A stretch of DNA of 64,000 nt from Lyophyllum atratum (Eukaryota > Basidiomycota > Agaricomycetes > Agaricales > Lyophyllaceae). Position numbers and translations under genes: made by a program. How positions within the stretch are numbered: position 1 is the stretch's first letter; every line of letters starts with the position of its first letter. The notes beneath the pieces are model-generated. The model searched no databases. It saw only the letters and a program-made list of their open reading frames with translations, and had not been told where the DNA came from. Below, piece after piece: positions 38,601 to 51,785 of this stretch. The stretch covers positions 372,001 to 436,000 of the forward strand of contig JACGCN010000031.1 in assembly GCA_014905825.1 (NCBI GenBank), written 5' to 3'.

Positions 38601-38889
38601 AGGCTACGCGATTGAGCGAACGGCTAGCCTGAGTGAGAGGTAAGGCAGTGCGCAAACTTGATATCCCTGCCACCGTAGTATAAGTACAGGTGTGGCGGGA
38701 ACACGGTGACGTATCTAATCAGGGATATGTCATATGACCAGATTCTCAGGGTGGTTCGTGCGCTCGGTTCACAAACTCTCATCCAAACAGTCGTAAATCA
38801 ACATTTCTTTGTACCAGAAACCTTTCATCGGAACAGTCATTTCTTTCTCTAACTCAGAAAACACTAACGTCGCCGAACAGCTCTCTGCG

Positions 38890-39189
38890 ATGTATATCAA
38901 AGGTTACGAAATCAATCGTGACAAGGTGGCCGCCATCGTCGGTGACCGGGAGAAAGTGGATGGTGTTGTTAGGAGTATCCTTCGCGAGCACCTCGACAGC
39001 GATGGTTACAAGTTCATTGGCTGTGGAGATCGACCTGGCCATAAAATCTGTCGACCTTTAGTCATTGTCCTGGATTTCGACAACAATGAGGAGGCGTTGA
39101 GGAAAAGGCCGTTGGGTGAGATACATTGGTCTATTCAGAGAGCCATGCCTGTGCTCGATGGGCCGGATGTCTGGGAAAGAGCTGGTTGA
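38890..39189 (+). CDS. Possible small orphan protein (99 residues)
   Basis: The frame is open without ATG from 38809, and the first ATG at 38890 gives MYIKGYEINRDKVAAIVGDR and a predicted alpha/beta protein. Its second half includes DGYKFIGCGDRPGHK and PLVIVLDFDNNEEALRKRP. It has no signal peptide, no membrane segment and no family I recognise. Its protein-like composition is the only support, so it may be a remnant. Confidence 0.3.
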   Translation: MYIKGYEINRDKVAAIVGDREKVDGVVRSILREHLDSDGYKFIGCGDRPGHKICRPLVIVLDFDNNEEALRKRPLGEIHWSIQRAMPVLDGPDVWERAG

Positions 39190-39745
39190 CATGTGGTGAG
39201 TAAAATTGTTGACGCCTTAGTGTCAAATCTCGATGTTTACATATCTGTTGAGTAGTCGGGCTTCCCATTTTTCACTTTCTCTCTCTTTTTTTCCAGTTTG
39301 AACTCTAGTTTTGTTCTTCGATACCATCTTCACGAATTCAGTCTTTTGTGTGTCGTCGATGCCGGAGAAACCGGCTGCGCCTAAGATGGCAGCTCTTACG
39401 TGGTCGGTAGAGGCCTTGGTCTCGGCGAACGGGACGGTCTTGGGCGCGACGCGGATGGTGAAGAGGAGCGCGCAGAACGGCCTTTTTTTTCAATGGCAAA
39501 ACCGAAACCCATGATGGTGGTGGACTCCATTCCGCGCTCTTGGAGGTACGTCTCGGTATTCCTGAAGATCACAGCAGTGACGGCACAGGCCAGGAGGAAA
39601 TGATTGCTATCCAGCCTTCTCGCACTGAGATGTTCGACGGAACGCCAATCTCTGTCGAGCCAGATATCTACTCCATTCCGCAATCAGAGAACCGCGCAGC
39701 TGTCCAGCACATCCTCGTCCTCGGCCAAAGAAGACCAAAATTGCC

Positions 39746-40070
39746 TCAAATTTTATCCGTCCGGTCCCAGACCGTGACGCCCACGCACCCAAAAACATTG
39801 CATGCGTGAATGACGGTCTGATAGTCACGCTGCTGGCGGGCAGCGCCATGCGGATGTCGAGTTCCGTGATTGCGACCTCGACGCCGAGGTTCGCGAACGT
39901 TTGGAGGTTGGCCTGGAGCATCGAGGGCACTTGGCCGACGATGAGGTGCGCTTGGACGCCGATGCCGTCGACGGGCACACCTTGTTGTTTCAGCGAGCGC
40001 GCGGGTTCATCGTGGCGGTCAATTTGGGGCCTGAGCCTGCGATATTGAAGTCGTTGATCTTTTGCATGCT
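39746..40070 (-). pseudogene. Relic of a GH10 endo-xylanase gene (C-terminal third)
   Basis: The minus strand reads KINDFNIAGSGPKLTATMN, then a frameshift near 39993-40008, then SLKQQGVPVDGIGVQAHLIVG, ANLQTFANLGVEVAITELDIRMALP, DYQTVIHACN and CVGVTVWDRTDKI. A stop follows at 39746. These blocks are the C-terminal part of GH10 xylanases, including the nucleophile motif TELD. The next conserved segment (YSWVP...) is lost, the N-terminal two thirds are absent, and the frame is broken. It is therefore a decayed fragment. Minus-strand sequence beyond it (39300-39700) also reads as broken protein-like pieces of unknown origin. Confidence 0.8.
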
Positions 40071-40559
40071 GTATATATGCCTCCTGCGACTGTCCTACAT
40101 GATCCAACCAGAACTGGGTATCTCGCCATGCCGGAATTCCGTCTCCCCGAACCTGCATGAGAGTCTCAATGATTCGCATTTTTAGGACAGGACAAGCGCG
40201 GCTCCCGAACTGACATCAATGACAACTCCATACAAGCTGCTCAGATCATGTCAAATGTCGTGAAAGACACGCTTCAGCCATCAAGAAAAAAGGCATCGCA
40301 TCCCGGAGGGATGCTTTTCTGACAAGATATCAGTTGTTGTGATGCCATCCAGCTCATGTTACGCATTCGAGTTGGCTGATTTTGCGTTCTTGGGCCCTAA
40401 CCGAGTAACAAGTGACAGGGCATGGTGATTCAAAAATTAAAATCTTCGAAATTTGACCCCATTCAAGATAACGCGGTATTTTACATACAATTTCCTGAAG
40501 TCAAGTTGCAGAAATACAGTCCACCGTCAACAGTTGTTCTCCTCCTGCTCCTTCCTTCC

Positions 40560-42916
40560 CTACAGTCCATCCTCCATCTTCGTAGCGTGCCATGAGGGCC
40601 ATGCTTTGGGCCGCCACCCCAGTCGCTCCTCCGCACATTTCTGAAACAGCTTGTCGGATGCAAGAGCGTACTTGCGAAAACTGTATTCCCCCTCTGCATA
40701 TCCCTTGGCGCGGAGCGCGGCCCACGCAACTTGGTTGGCCAGTACAGCATGGTGTTGACCGGCGACCGCATCCAAGATAACGAAGTACTTCACAGGGAAT
40801 TTTTTCAAGTTAAAGAACCAACCACTACCGCCTTGGCTCAGCTGCGCGAGGTAACCTACTATACCCTGCCCCATAGTCTTCGTTCCGTAAAAAACGTCGA
40901 TTGCGGACCGTGCTACCTCCCAATCGCCGTACCCTTGCGGACGGTTTGCAAGGGAAGCGGGAGGAGCCTCGAACATTCGATAGCGCATCTCCGGTGACGC
41001 CGCACCTGGACCATCTCCGAAAATGTCCACTTTGCGTCCTGTATCAGTTTCAGATCTTGTTACGACCTGAAAAATATCAGGTCGGGCACGCAGCTCCCGA
41101 AGGAAGGCATCCGTGAACGCGTCGGGTTCATTCCTGAGCGCCCCAAACATGTAGGCTCTGGTTTCCGCTTCTGACCAGACGATACACCCTGCCTTTTGAG
41201 CCTTCTTGTGACGGTTTGGAAAAGGGCCGCTTATGGGCATTCCCGTCGATATCAAATCCGTGACAGCGACGCCACACAGTGAGAGGTGGTTTCGAGCTAC
41301 GACTGGGTTCAAGGGTGGTGGACTGTTGCTCATACTGCAAAACGATGGCGGAGGTATGAGTCCAATTGCACCGAAGGAGAGGAAGCTGATGAGATCATCG
41401 AAGTTGTTGCATAGACGAACAAAACGATTCTCCACGTCAGCAGGGGGCTCCGAAAGTTTGATGAGATACTGGTCATTGATCATGAGTCGTAAATTGTTGT
41501 AAGTTGTACCTCTGAAGAATATACTTACAAACCAAGCCTCGTTGGACATCGTGCCTGCATGTGCACGGTTGAAGATCCATCCCCCGAGCACAGGATAACG
41601 GTTTTCTGCATCGAAGGTGGTGAGCTACATCGATCATCGCGCGCCTCGTGTGAAACGTACTAGGATCACCAACATTGGCTGCGGTACCCGCAACGCCAGG
41701 ACGCGACATAGCAAGAGCTTCTATTGCTGCATCTTTAAGCCATAGCAGTCCTAAGCGTAAACGCTGTACAGCAAATACTTCGAAGAACTTGGCCATGTCT
41801 TCAACAGTAATTTCATCGCTGAGAATGAAATCCCGGAATGATACCTTGTCGAGAGCCTTATAGCAGAGTGTGGGCTCGTGCCATATGATCCGCCGAGCAT
41901 ACTGACACAGCACAAGCTGAACCATCCCGCCGTATTCTCGTATGTAGCGGATATGTTCAATGTCACCGTCTTCGGAAGGATTTTGAGTAGCGAGGAAGGA
42001 AAACATCACTTCTGGTTCACAAAGAATCTCGAGCGCACGAAGCATCCCGGCCTTTTGGCTAAAGAAATGAAAGGGGTGGCAGCCTGATCAGAAATGACCG
42101 CAGTAGATATAATATGAACGCATACGTCTTCAATTCGACATCAATGAGATCGTCATCTTCCATCTCGGAGGTCGGAGGTATGTGTGGCGGAGCCTTGCTG
42201 TCATCAGACAATTTCAAAGCGTCGATATCGGCCATCACTGATTGAGTCGATTTTGTGGTGACCCCCGAGGAGAGATTACCGGAATCTGACGCTGGTCTTG
42301 ACTCTGACCGAGAGGACTTCACCCATTCAGGTACGGCCGTGCTTTGTGCAAAATGGAGCTCCGATGCTCGCGTGTAGAGCCCGTCGAGCCCGTCAACTGC
42401 TTTCCCCATTTCTTTGGCGAGGACCTTGATGCGAATCTTGTGTCCATCGTCAGCTGTGCAGATAAAAAGTAAGCGTCAATTCACTTAAAATGGGTGTCAA
42501 CGGTCACCCTTTAGGAAAAATCTTCGCTGGTGGATATCACGACCTGTCCTCTCAACACGGATGGCCTCCAGATACTCACGCAGCCAGCGCGTCTTTTCCG
42601 GGACTACGTGCAGATCGGTATACTGATCGACTTGCTCCTTCGTGGGGATCGTTTTGCTTTGCTCGATACGATCGACAACCAGGGATGCTTCCTTGTACTT
42701 TTTGTACAGTGTGCGATACTGCGACTGATGAACCCTGCATCGTTCTGGCGTGAAGCGTCCTTCCGTAGCAGCTTCGCTGCAACGAGTCATTTCATCTTCC
42801 TCCAAAGTCTGACAATCTGCCGGCTTCGTTATGACGGTAGCAGGGTCCTCAGCGCTGTCTGGTTTGCCTTTCGTTTTGCCCTTGGATGCTTTTGCTTTCT
42901 TCCCTGGACCAGGCAT
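40560..42916 (-). CDS. Large orphan protein of a probable basidiomycete-expanded family
   Basis: It starts MPGPGKKAKASKGKTKG at 42916; an in-frame ATG at 43000 is an alternative. A basic N-terminus leads into a segment with conserved Cys/His spacing: DCQTLEEDEMTRCSEAATEGRFTPERCRVH. Then come QYRTLYKKYKEAS and EKTRWLREYLEAIRVERTGRDIHQRRFF. An intron follows, then ADDGHKIRIKVLAKEMGKAVD, an acidic/Ser-rich linker, a helical middle (LRALEILCEPEVMF and on to EVFAVQRLRLGLLWLKDA), and a C-terminal domain ending ATKMEDGL and TAG. I infer four introns that keep the frame, one with an unusual GTTGGT donor. I know similar sequences as multi-copy proteins of unknown function in mushroom genomes. A broken 3' copy lies 3.5 kb away. 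Confidence 0.65.
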
Positions 42917-43541
42917 GATGATGGAAGTCGACAAAAAGACGCTGGTGCAGAGGTCGCCAATAGTAACAGTCTTCCCACCGGCCGGCGCTTTACGAAGCAT
43001 CAAGGTTACGCCTTCTTTTGACGTCCATCTTGTAATCCTTTACAATCGAGCTGAGTACATCCCTGACGCGATAGGCTTACTGTATGGCAAAAGCCACACT
43101 ATGGAAGGTTACTCATAACAAGTATCATTTGGTGGAAAGATACCGGCCCTGGAATAAGAATGGAGGACGCGTAGGAAGGATAGGTTTTTAAGTACCAACT
43201 ATGTCGGATCTGGATGATCCAGATAAGATCCACTACTTTTTGTACATTCACAGCTGAACATCACTCACCGGAATTATTCTCTTTACAAAACATGGTCCCG
43301 AACGGCGCTCAGGATGAGATTTTGCCGCGCTCTACAATGTACATGGATAAAAGAGTTCAAGAAGTAGTTGGCATGAATTTCCGAAAAATGGCAAACAATT
43401 ACATAAGTTCAGACTGAGATGACACCGGCCTTCGAGTCTGTACCACTCAGTCTCACACCTCCAGTCTGAGGAGGGCAGGCTGGTAGGAAAGCCAGTCGAA
43501 CAAACCCCTCTTGTCCTCAAACTCTTACTAGGTTCAGTTAA
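42917..43541. other. Intergenic region, divergent promoters
   Basis: A 0.6-kb gap between the orphan gene (minus) and the LCB3-type phosphatase (plus). No gene or repeat is recognised. Confidence 0.5.
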
Positions 43542-45818
43542 ATGGCCTCCATGCTATCAGAGGCAGCTCGCCAGAAGCTGCAGGAGCCTCGGGGACGACC
43601 AACCTCTCTTCGCTTCACACTATCTGTTCCAGGCTCCGAAAACTCTTCACGGGACTCCTCGCCAGCCCCTTCTCTGAGGAGTAATGGCTATTCTTCATCT
43701 CTGCGCAACGAGAAATTTGATGCTAAGGAAGCGTCACAGGAGCCGACTCCAGGACGGCGTCCAATGGACGTGTATGATAAAACTCTACCGCGGTGGCGGG
43801 CAGCTGTTCGGAGAAGGCTGGTGAAGACTGTGCAGTGGGAGTCAGAAGTGATTGCTAGGTTGCAGGTCAGTACAGTTGGTCACTGTAATTCGTTCGAAGA
43901 TTTGGGGGATATCAGCCCTATCTTGGTGGTCGAGTTGTTTGATAGGCCAGTAGTGTCTTCAACCACTATTTCTTGTCGTTATCAATGGAACTTCCATTCC
44001 ATTGCACGTGTACGAATCACATGAACGCTGAAGCTGTTTTGCGCCTTAGAATCTCATCCGCACCCCATGGTTGGATGCGTATTTCGTCTATACATCATCC
44101 CTCGGCACGCACACATTTTTCATGACTGTTCTCCCCGCCTTCTTTTTCTTCGGACACACCGAGATGGGCCATGAGTGAGGCATTCACCCCATCCGCCGCA
44201 TGGCTTGCCTGACCAAACACGCCACAGGCTCCTGATCGTCCTTGCTCTCGGAGTCTATTGTTCATCTTTTATTAAAGACTTGCTGTGCTCTCCACGGCCC
44301 TTCGCCCCTCCTGTAACACGACTGAGTAAGTGACTTCGCCTCATTTAGTTGTCTCTCTGACCGCAGGAACGAATAGCAATTGGCTCCCACCATCTCGAGT
44401 ACGGCTTCCCTTCTACGCATTCCACAAACTGCGTGTCTATCGCACTATTTTTCTTTGGGCATGTACATCGCCTCGCCTCCACTCCTGCCATGTCTAGCAG
44501 TGCCACCAACAGTACCTCCCCGACAAACTCGACCTCATCGTTCGAGATAGTCTCATCACTCGCGGAACCAATCATATCCGCCCAAGCGTATACCACCATC
44601 ACGATCCTTCTATCCGTCTATACATTCTCCATCGTCTTCGGACGAATCTACACCGCCATGCACTCCTTCACCGATTGTGCCGTAGGAGTTACGCTCGGCG
44701 CAGGTATCTGGTGGGGCCACAGCAGCTGGTCTGGTATACGTGTCATTTTGACGCCGTCTAACCCCTTCTATTGGCTGTACTCATTCATATGGCCGACCAC
44801 CCTCACCGAAGCCGGTACCTACATCATGCATCTCGGGAAGGGCTTCGGTGCTGGCGAGTGGGTAGAAGACTGGGTCCGACGCGGTGGGTGGGAGGTGCCA
44901 CTCATCCTCATCCCGTTGTGCTTGCTTGCGGTGAACCAGCACCCCCAGCCTGTAGATGACTGCCCTTGCTTCGAGGATGCTATCGCGTTCGGGAGTGTGG
45001 TGCTCGGTGCGCTCGTGGGGTGCTGGGCCATGAGCTTTTCAGGGCTCAGGATGGACGTTCAGGATATGATCATGATGCCCGGGAGCGGCTGGATGCTTGA
45101 TATGGGTCATTGGGTGCTGGTGGAGCGGACGATGTGGGATGTTACCGTGTGGTGGGGTTTTGCTACTCTGAAAATGGTCGTAGGTGTGTATTCTCTCACC
45201 CCTTTCACCCTCCGCGGTATGACTCAAGCCATCCTCCAGGAATTTTTGTCATTTTTGTCTGGCGTCTGCTTGCCAAGTCTGCACTGCACCTGATCCTGCC
45301 CCCAACTTTCCGTGGCCTCGCGCGTGTCTTCAGTCTGCCGAACAGAAGGTTCTACACCCCTGCGACGGACTACAAGAACGTGCCCAGCGAGTTCAGCGGG
45401 AGTGGGCTGCATCCGATTCCCAGTGTCATCGACCTACCCAGCAGTGGTGGTGTTGGCATCGAGGTCGGGGGGATCGGGAGTGGTGTAGGTGGCGTATCGG
45501 ACTATGGGGGGAACGAAATAAAGTTGAGAGGCGGGGTCTCGAGTTTTGATGCGAGCGAGAAGGGGAGGGTGGCTCATGGACGTAATATGGTTAATGGGAC
45601 TGTGCGGGAGCTTGTCGATGAAGATAAGGACGGGCAGAAGGTTACGCATTACGATGCGGATGGTATGTTTTGTCGATGTCTCAGAGGATGTTTGCTGAGT
45701 TTCTTCGTCTGCAGTACTCACAAAAGTAGTTGTGTATGCTGGGATCGCAGTGCTTGCGTGTGAAGTACTCCCTGCGATGTTCGAGGTTCTTGGATGGGGT
45801 GTTCGCTCGTCTCTGTAA
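43542..45818 (+). CDS. LCB3: Sphingoid base-1-phosphate phosphatase (LCB3/YSR2 type)
   Basis: An ER membrane lipid phosphatase that removes phosphate from dihydrosphingosine/phytosphingosine 1-phosphate and so controls sphingolipid levels. The cytosolic N-terminus MASMLSEAARQKLQEPRGRP is Ser-rich, followed by LPRWRAAVRRRLVKTVQWES. After a 184-nt intron the membrane core carries the three PAP2 motifs: KDLLCSPRPFAPP (KxxxxxxRP), GFPSTHS (PSGH-like) and RIYTAMHSFTDCAVG (SRxxxxxHxxxD). Six to eight hydrophobic segments follow, then a Gly-rich loop near 45440-45560, and a last helix ending LGWGVRSSL and TAA. About five introns, intact frame. The combination of THS and the long C-terminal half fits the LCB3 branch rather than generic PAP2 phosphatases. 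Confidence 0.9.
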
Positions 45819-46284
45819 TAATGGTTGCTCACTATACAGATGTCTCCTGGTTCACTTATTCTGCCTTGCGATGTTTTACTTATCTAATTCGTTTAAATCC
45901 CATATCTTCTGGTCTTGCGACCAACTATACCCTCCATTCCGTTCTTGATCAGAGCAGTCCTTCGAACTTGACTTGAGCTGAGATGCTACCTCTCAGATCT
46001 CAGGACTCATATGATCACTTGTCTCCCTCTCCCCCTCGAAATGACAACGTGAGAATTTGGTCTGACTACGGGAGACTACAGGACTCAGGACTTGACAGTT
46101 GGGAGGCGGCCGAGTTCTTAAAAAACGAACATTAGAAAATCTCGGGCTGCCGAGTCTGATGTATTATCAGCGGTGCGAGATATCAAGTGAATACGAGGGA
46201 GGGGAATTACATCTAATTATACGAAACAATGTGGCAGAGCAGATAGCTATAAGTATACGACGGAGCAGCCGGAAGGAGCGCAGT
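45819..46284. other. Convergent intergenic gap
   Basis: A 466-bp gap between the convergent phosphatase and halogenase genes. No feature is recognised beyond presumed 3' UTRs. Confidence 0.5.
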
Positions 46285-48375
<2,091 letters not shown>

Positions 48376-50092
48376 TACAAGGGATTTGGTATGTTGCTCT
48401 ATCGTCGGCACGCAGTCCTCCGCTTATATAGCTCAAATTCTGAGGCACGGTCACTCCGATCGGACGCACAATATTCTTCTCATGTATGTATTTGGGTTTC
48501 AAAACCAAATCAGTCAGTGTCGAAGCGGTGTCCTGTTACAACGGTGATGAGCTCAGGACTGGGATGGCAAGAAGCGACAGACCAGGAGATTCGATCAGAG
48601 GAAGTGGCCTCAGATTCTACATCTTGGCGGAGTACCGTGGCTGTGAAATTATGGCATGCATAGACACAGCGAACTTAGATCTAGACAATCTGATTTGATC
48701 ATGGTCTGCGGAAACAGCTGTCGAATCGAAATGGGTTGCAAGAGCGTGAAATAACGTTCACGCACGGCACCCTTTCATCACTGGCTGATGGCGCCCGGGG
48801 TCCAGTTGAAACAAGAGTATACAGATAATAGTGTATGAAGATCAGAAGACGTTGGGGACTCACATGGAGATGTCAATGATGCAGAATCGGTGGAGTCTGG
48901 ACGGCGCTGTGGCACCAACAACGTGGACTCGGACAACGGCAGCTTGAGCGTACGTCAGAGGCACTAGAACGCTTCATCATTCCATGGCCTTCTACTGCAT
49001 GGAAAGAATTGAAAGTATTACCACACAGTGGATACAGGTAATTTCGCTACCGCGCGAGATTTAGGAGGGAACATGGAGCGATACTTGATTTGCGATGGCT
49101 CCGGAGGCCGACATAAGCCGGAAGCCCATAATCCATGTTTTAGACCAGAAAAGTTTTATAGTCGGTTACATCGCTGTATCAGAAGACGGAACAGGACGGT
49201 CGCCCGCTACTCAACAGACGGCAGTATGGTGTCATACCATGAGAAATCGCCTGTTTCCAAATGGAGGGAAAAGAAAGCAATGACAGAAAAAAATCCATCG
49301 CGAGTGTGTTGTTCTATGGAACACCTCTTAAAAGTCAGAGTTGGGTTCAGCCACAATCGTGGCCCCGATTCGGACATGGTAATGATGTTTTTGGGCAGCC
49401 TCTATGGCGAGCGTTGACAGAGAAGTGATAAGAGATGGAAGCCCTATCAGTGTGAAGATGATGAGAATCACTTTTACGTTGCCTGGTAGTGACATGGAAC
49501 GTGAGATGTTGTTGAAGCAGAGTAGCACTGAGTTGGCTCGGGACAACATGTGCGCATGCTATTCCGAGGTTTAACGGCTTATGTAATTTTATGTTCCATT
49601 TTTGGGCAATAACTCCCTTCTCTTTTTAGAACCTCCACCACGCCTGGCCAATGCCCAGTTCAACTACCATGCACCTAGTATGATCATCCATCATTTGAAG
49701 CATGTAAACTCTACTGACAGGAAGGATCTTTACTCAGAGCTTAACGGCTATAGTTGGTTCCTAGGTGTCTGGTGTCCAATTCAATAGTATTCTGCCCATC
49801 AGCGATGAGCCAACGGTCCCCGTCCAACAGTAATGGGTCATGCATCATAGATGTGACAAACGCGTCAAGATCCATCTCTGTGGACACTATGTGAATCCGA
49901 TCACAAGTGGTCTCTGGGTCGGCCTCAGTTTCTTCTCGTTCACATGGTGCGACCGGTGCGGCCTTGGGATAATGAACCTCCGGCGAATCTTCATGTAAGT
50001 GTCACAAAACCGAACCATAAGTATATTGATAGTTTTCCTGCTTTCTGCTACCAACACTATTCCAGACCCAGGTTTCCACACGATGAAGGCAC
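48376..50092. other. Gene-poor interval
   Basis: A 1.7-kb interval between the divergent halogenase and FAD monooxygenase genes. A 73-codon minus-strand frame (49328-49549, starting MLSRANSVLLCF, with a hydrophobic stretch ILIIFTLIGLPSLI) could be a small secreted or membrane peptide. It has no splicing, TATA or family support. Nothing else is recognised. Confidence 0.4.
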
Positions 50093-51785
50093 CATTGAAG
50101 TTGCGAGTCATCATTGTAGGGGGTGGCGTTGGCGGTCTAGCTGCAGCAATCTCCCTTGGTAAAGCTGGTCATCATGTAACCGTGGTGGATGGTGCGAGGG
50201 AGCTTCGACAGGTTGGAGCAGGAATTCAGATAACGCCAAGTTCGTGTTCATCGTATTTCTCACAAGGTTGACGGCTAATTTCTTCCACTGTTTCGTAGAT
50301 GTAACACGCCTCTTTGAACGCTGGGGACTTGGAGAAAGGCTAGAGAAGCTAGCAGTGAAGCCGACGTTGTGGAATTTCTGCCGATGTAAGATTTTGCGCA
50401 CCGTTGTTACCGGTGCTCATCGATATTACAGACAATACAGGCGAGCAATTTGGATTATCGCTGCTAGGCGAGAAAATGTTACGAGACCACGGTGCAAGGT
50501 ACTACCATGTTCATGTACGTGAAGTTGGGCATCGTCGGTGCCACACTCGACGCTTACCGAAGGCTAGCGCGTAGACCTCCTGAATATGCTCTTTGAGGTG
50601 GCGGGCCCATTGATGACCCTGCGCCTTGGGAGCAAAGTTATATCAGTCGATCCTTCCTCTCCCTCAGTTACTCTCCAGTCGCAGGAAGTACTCTCGGCTG
50701 ATGTTCTCATTGGCGCCGACGGGATTAAAAGTCTGTGCCGCGACTACGTGGTCGGTGGACCTGATCACCCTATACCCTCTGGAGATGCAGTGTACAGAGT
50801 CATCCTACCCATTTCAGAGTTGATGAAGGACCCAGAGCTGCGTACGCTAGTTGAAACCCCTCAAGTTCATTGCTGGTTAGGCCCTGAAAAACATATCATC
50901 GGTTATTGTATTGTAAGTTCAATCTATGTCCGACAGGTTCCTTGTTGACACCTTCCTGTCCAGCGTGCATGTCAAGAGTATAACCTTGTATTGCAATATC
51001 TGGATGATGGCTCAACGGAATCGTGGACTCATGAAGGAAGTGTTGACGCTATGCGCGCTGAGTTTGAGGGATGGGAGACTCGGTAAGCCCTCTTTCAATG
51101 TCCCCATATTTGACCATGCTCTCAGACGTTCATATCCGTAGAATTCAAAAACTCATGGCTTTAGCCAAGTCGACGTTGAATAGCAAGATCATGTATCGCC
51201 CGCCATTGGATACATGGGTGCATCCTGCAGGGCGGATGGTACTCATTGGTGATGCCTGTCATCCGATGTTGGTACGTCCTCGTGCTACTTTCTATTGACT
51301 GCATTCTCATTCAGTATTCTCTAGCCTTATCGTGCCCAAGGAGCAGCCATGGCTGTGAGTGTGCATGTTCCTACTGCCAGTCTCGAAATTCTTAAAGACC
51401 TGCGTAGATTGAGGATGCTGCCGTTCTCGGAAATCTATTAGGACGTATTTCTAGTCGGGATGAGATCTCCTCCTTGCTATACGCCTACCAAGAACTCCGC
51501 TATCCTCGTGCCACGAAAACTCAAGCCGCCTCACGAGCCAACAGGGCCGTCTTCTGCATGCATGACGGGCCAGAGCAAGAAGCCCGAGACGCATCCATGC
51601 GTCTGGGGATGGAGGTGGCACGGAAGGAGCTTGGCGGCGAGGTCGATGACAATCCTCTCGTGGGAAACGCCAACGCTTGGGCTGATAAGGCGAAGAACGA
51701 GGAACAGTTCAGCTATGATGCTGATGATACTGTTGAGAAATGGTGGCGGCTAAACAGAGATACCAGTGCCAGCGCTAGGATGTAG
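50093..51785 (+). CDS. FAD-dependent monooxygenase, salicylate-hydroxylase-like
   Basis: A flavoprotein hydroxylase of the group A (UbiH/salicylate hydroxylase) family that uses NAD(P)H and O2 on an aromatic substrate. The start MKAPLKLRVIIVGGGVGGLAAAISL holds the first FAD motif (GxGxxG). Further exons give VDGARELRQVGAGIQITP, NVTRLFERWGLGERL, and YNTGEQFGLSLLG. Then come YYHVHRVDLLNML across an intron (about 50515-50570) and VLIGADGIKSLCRDYV (the DG motif). Near the end lie RMVLIGDACHPML and PYRAQGAAMAIEDAAVLGNLL, the second FAD motif with GD. It ends RDTSASARM and TAG. About seven introns, intact frame, about 430 residues. It is divergent from the halogenase, and the two could act on the same metabolite. 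Confidence 0.88.

Noticed and set aside
49328..49549. 73-codon minus-strand frame with a hydrophobic N-terminal half
   Set aside because: It could be a small secreted peptide, but there is no TATA, intron or similarity, so it was not called as a gene.
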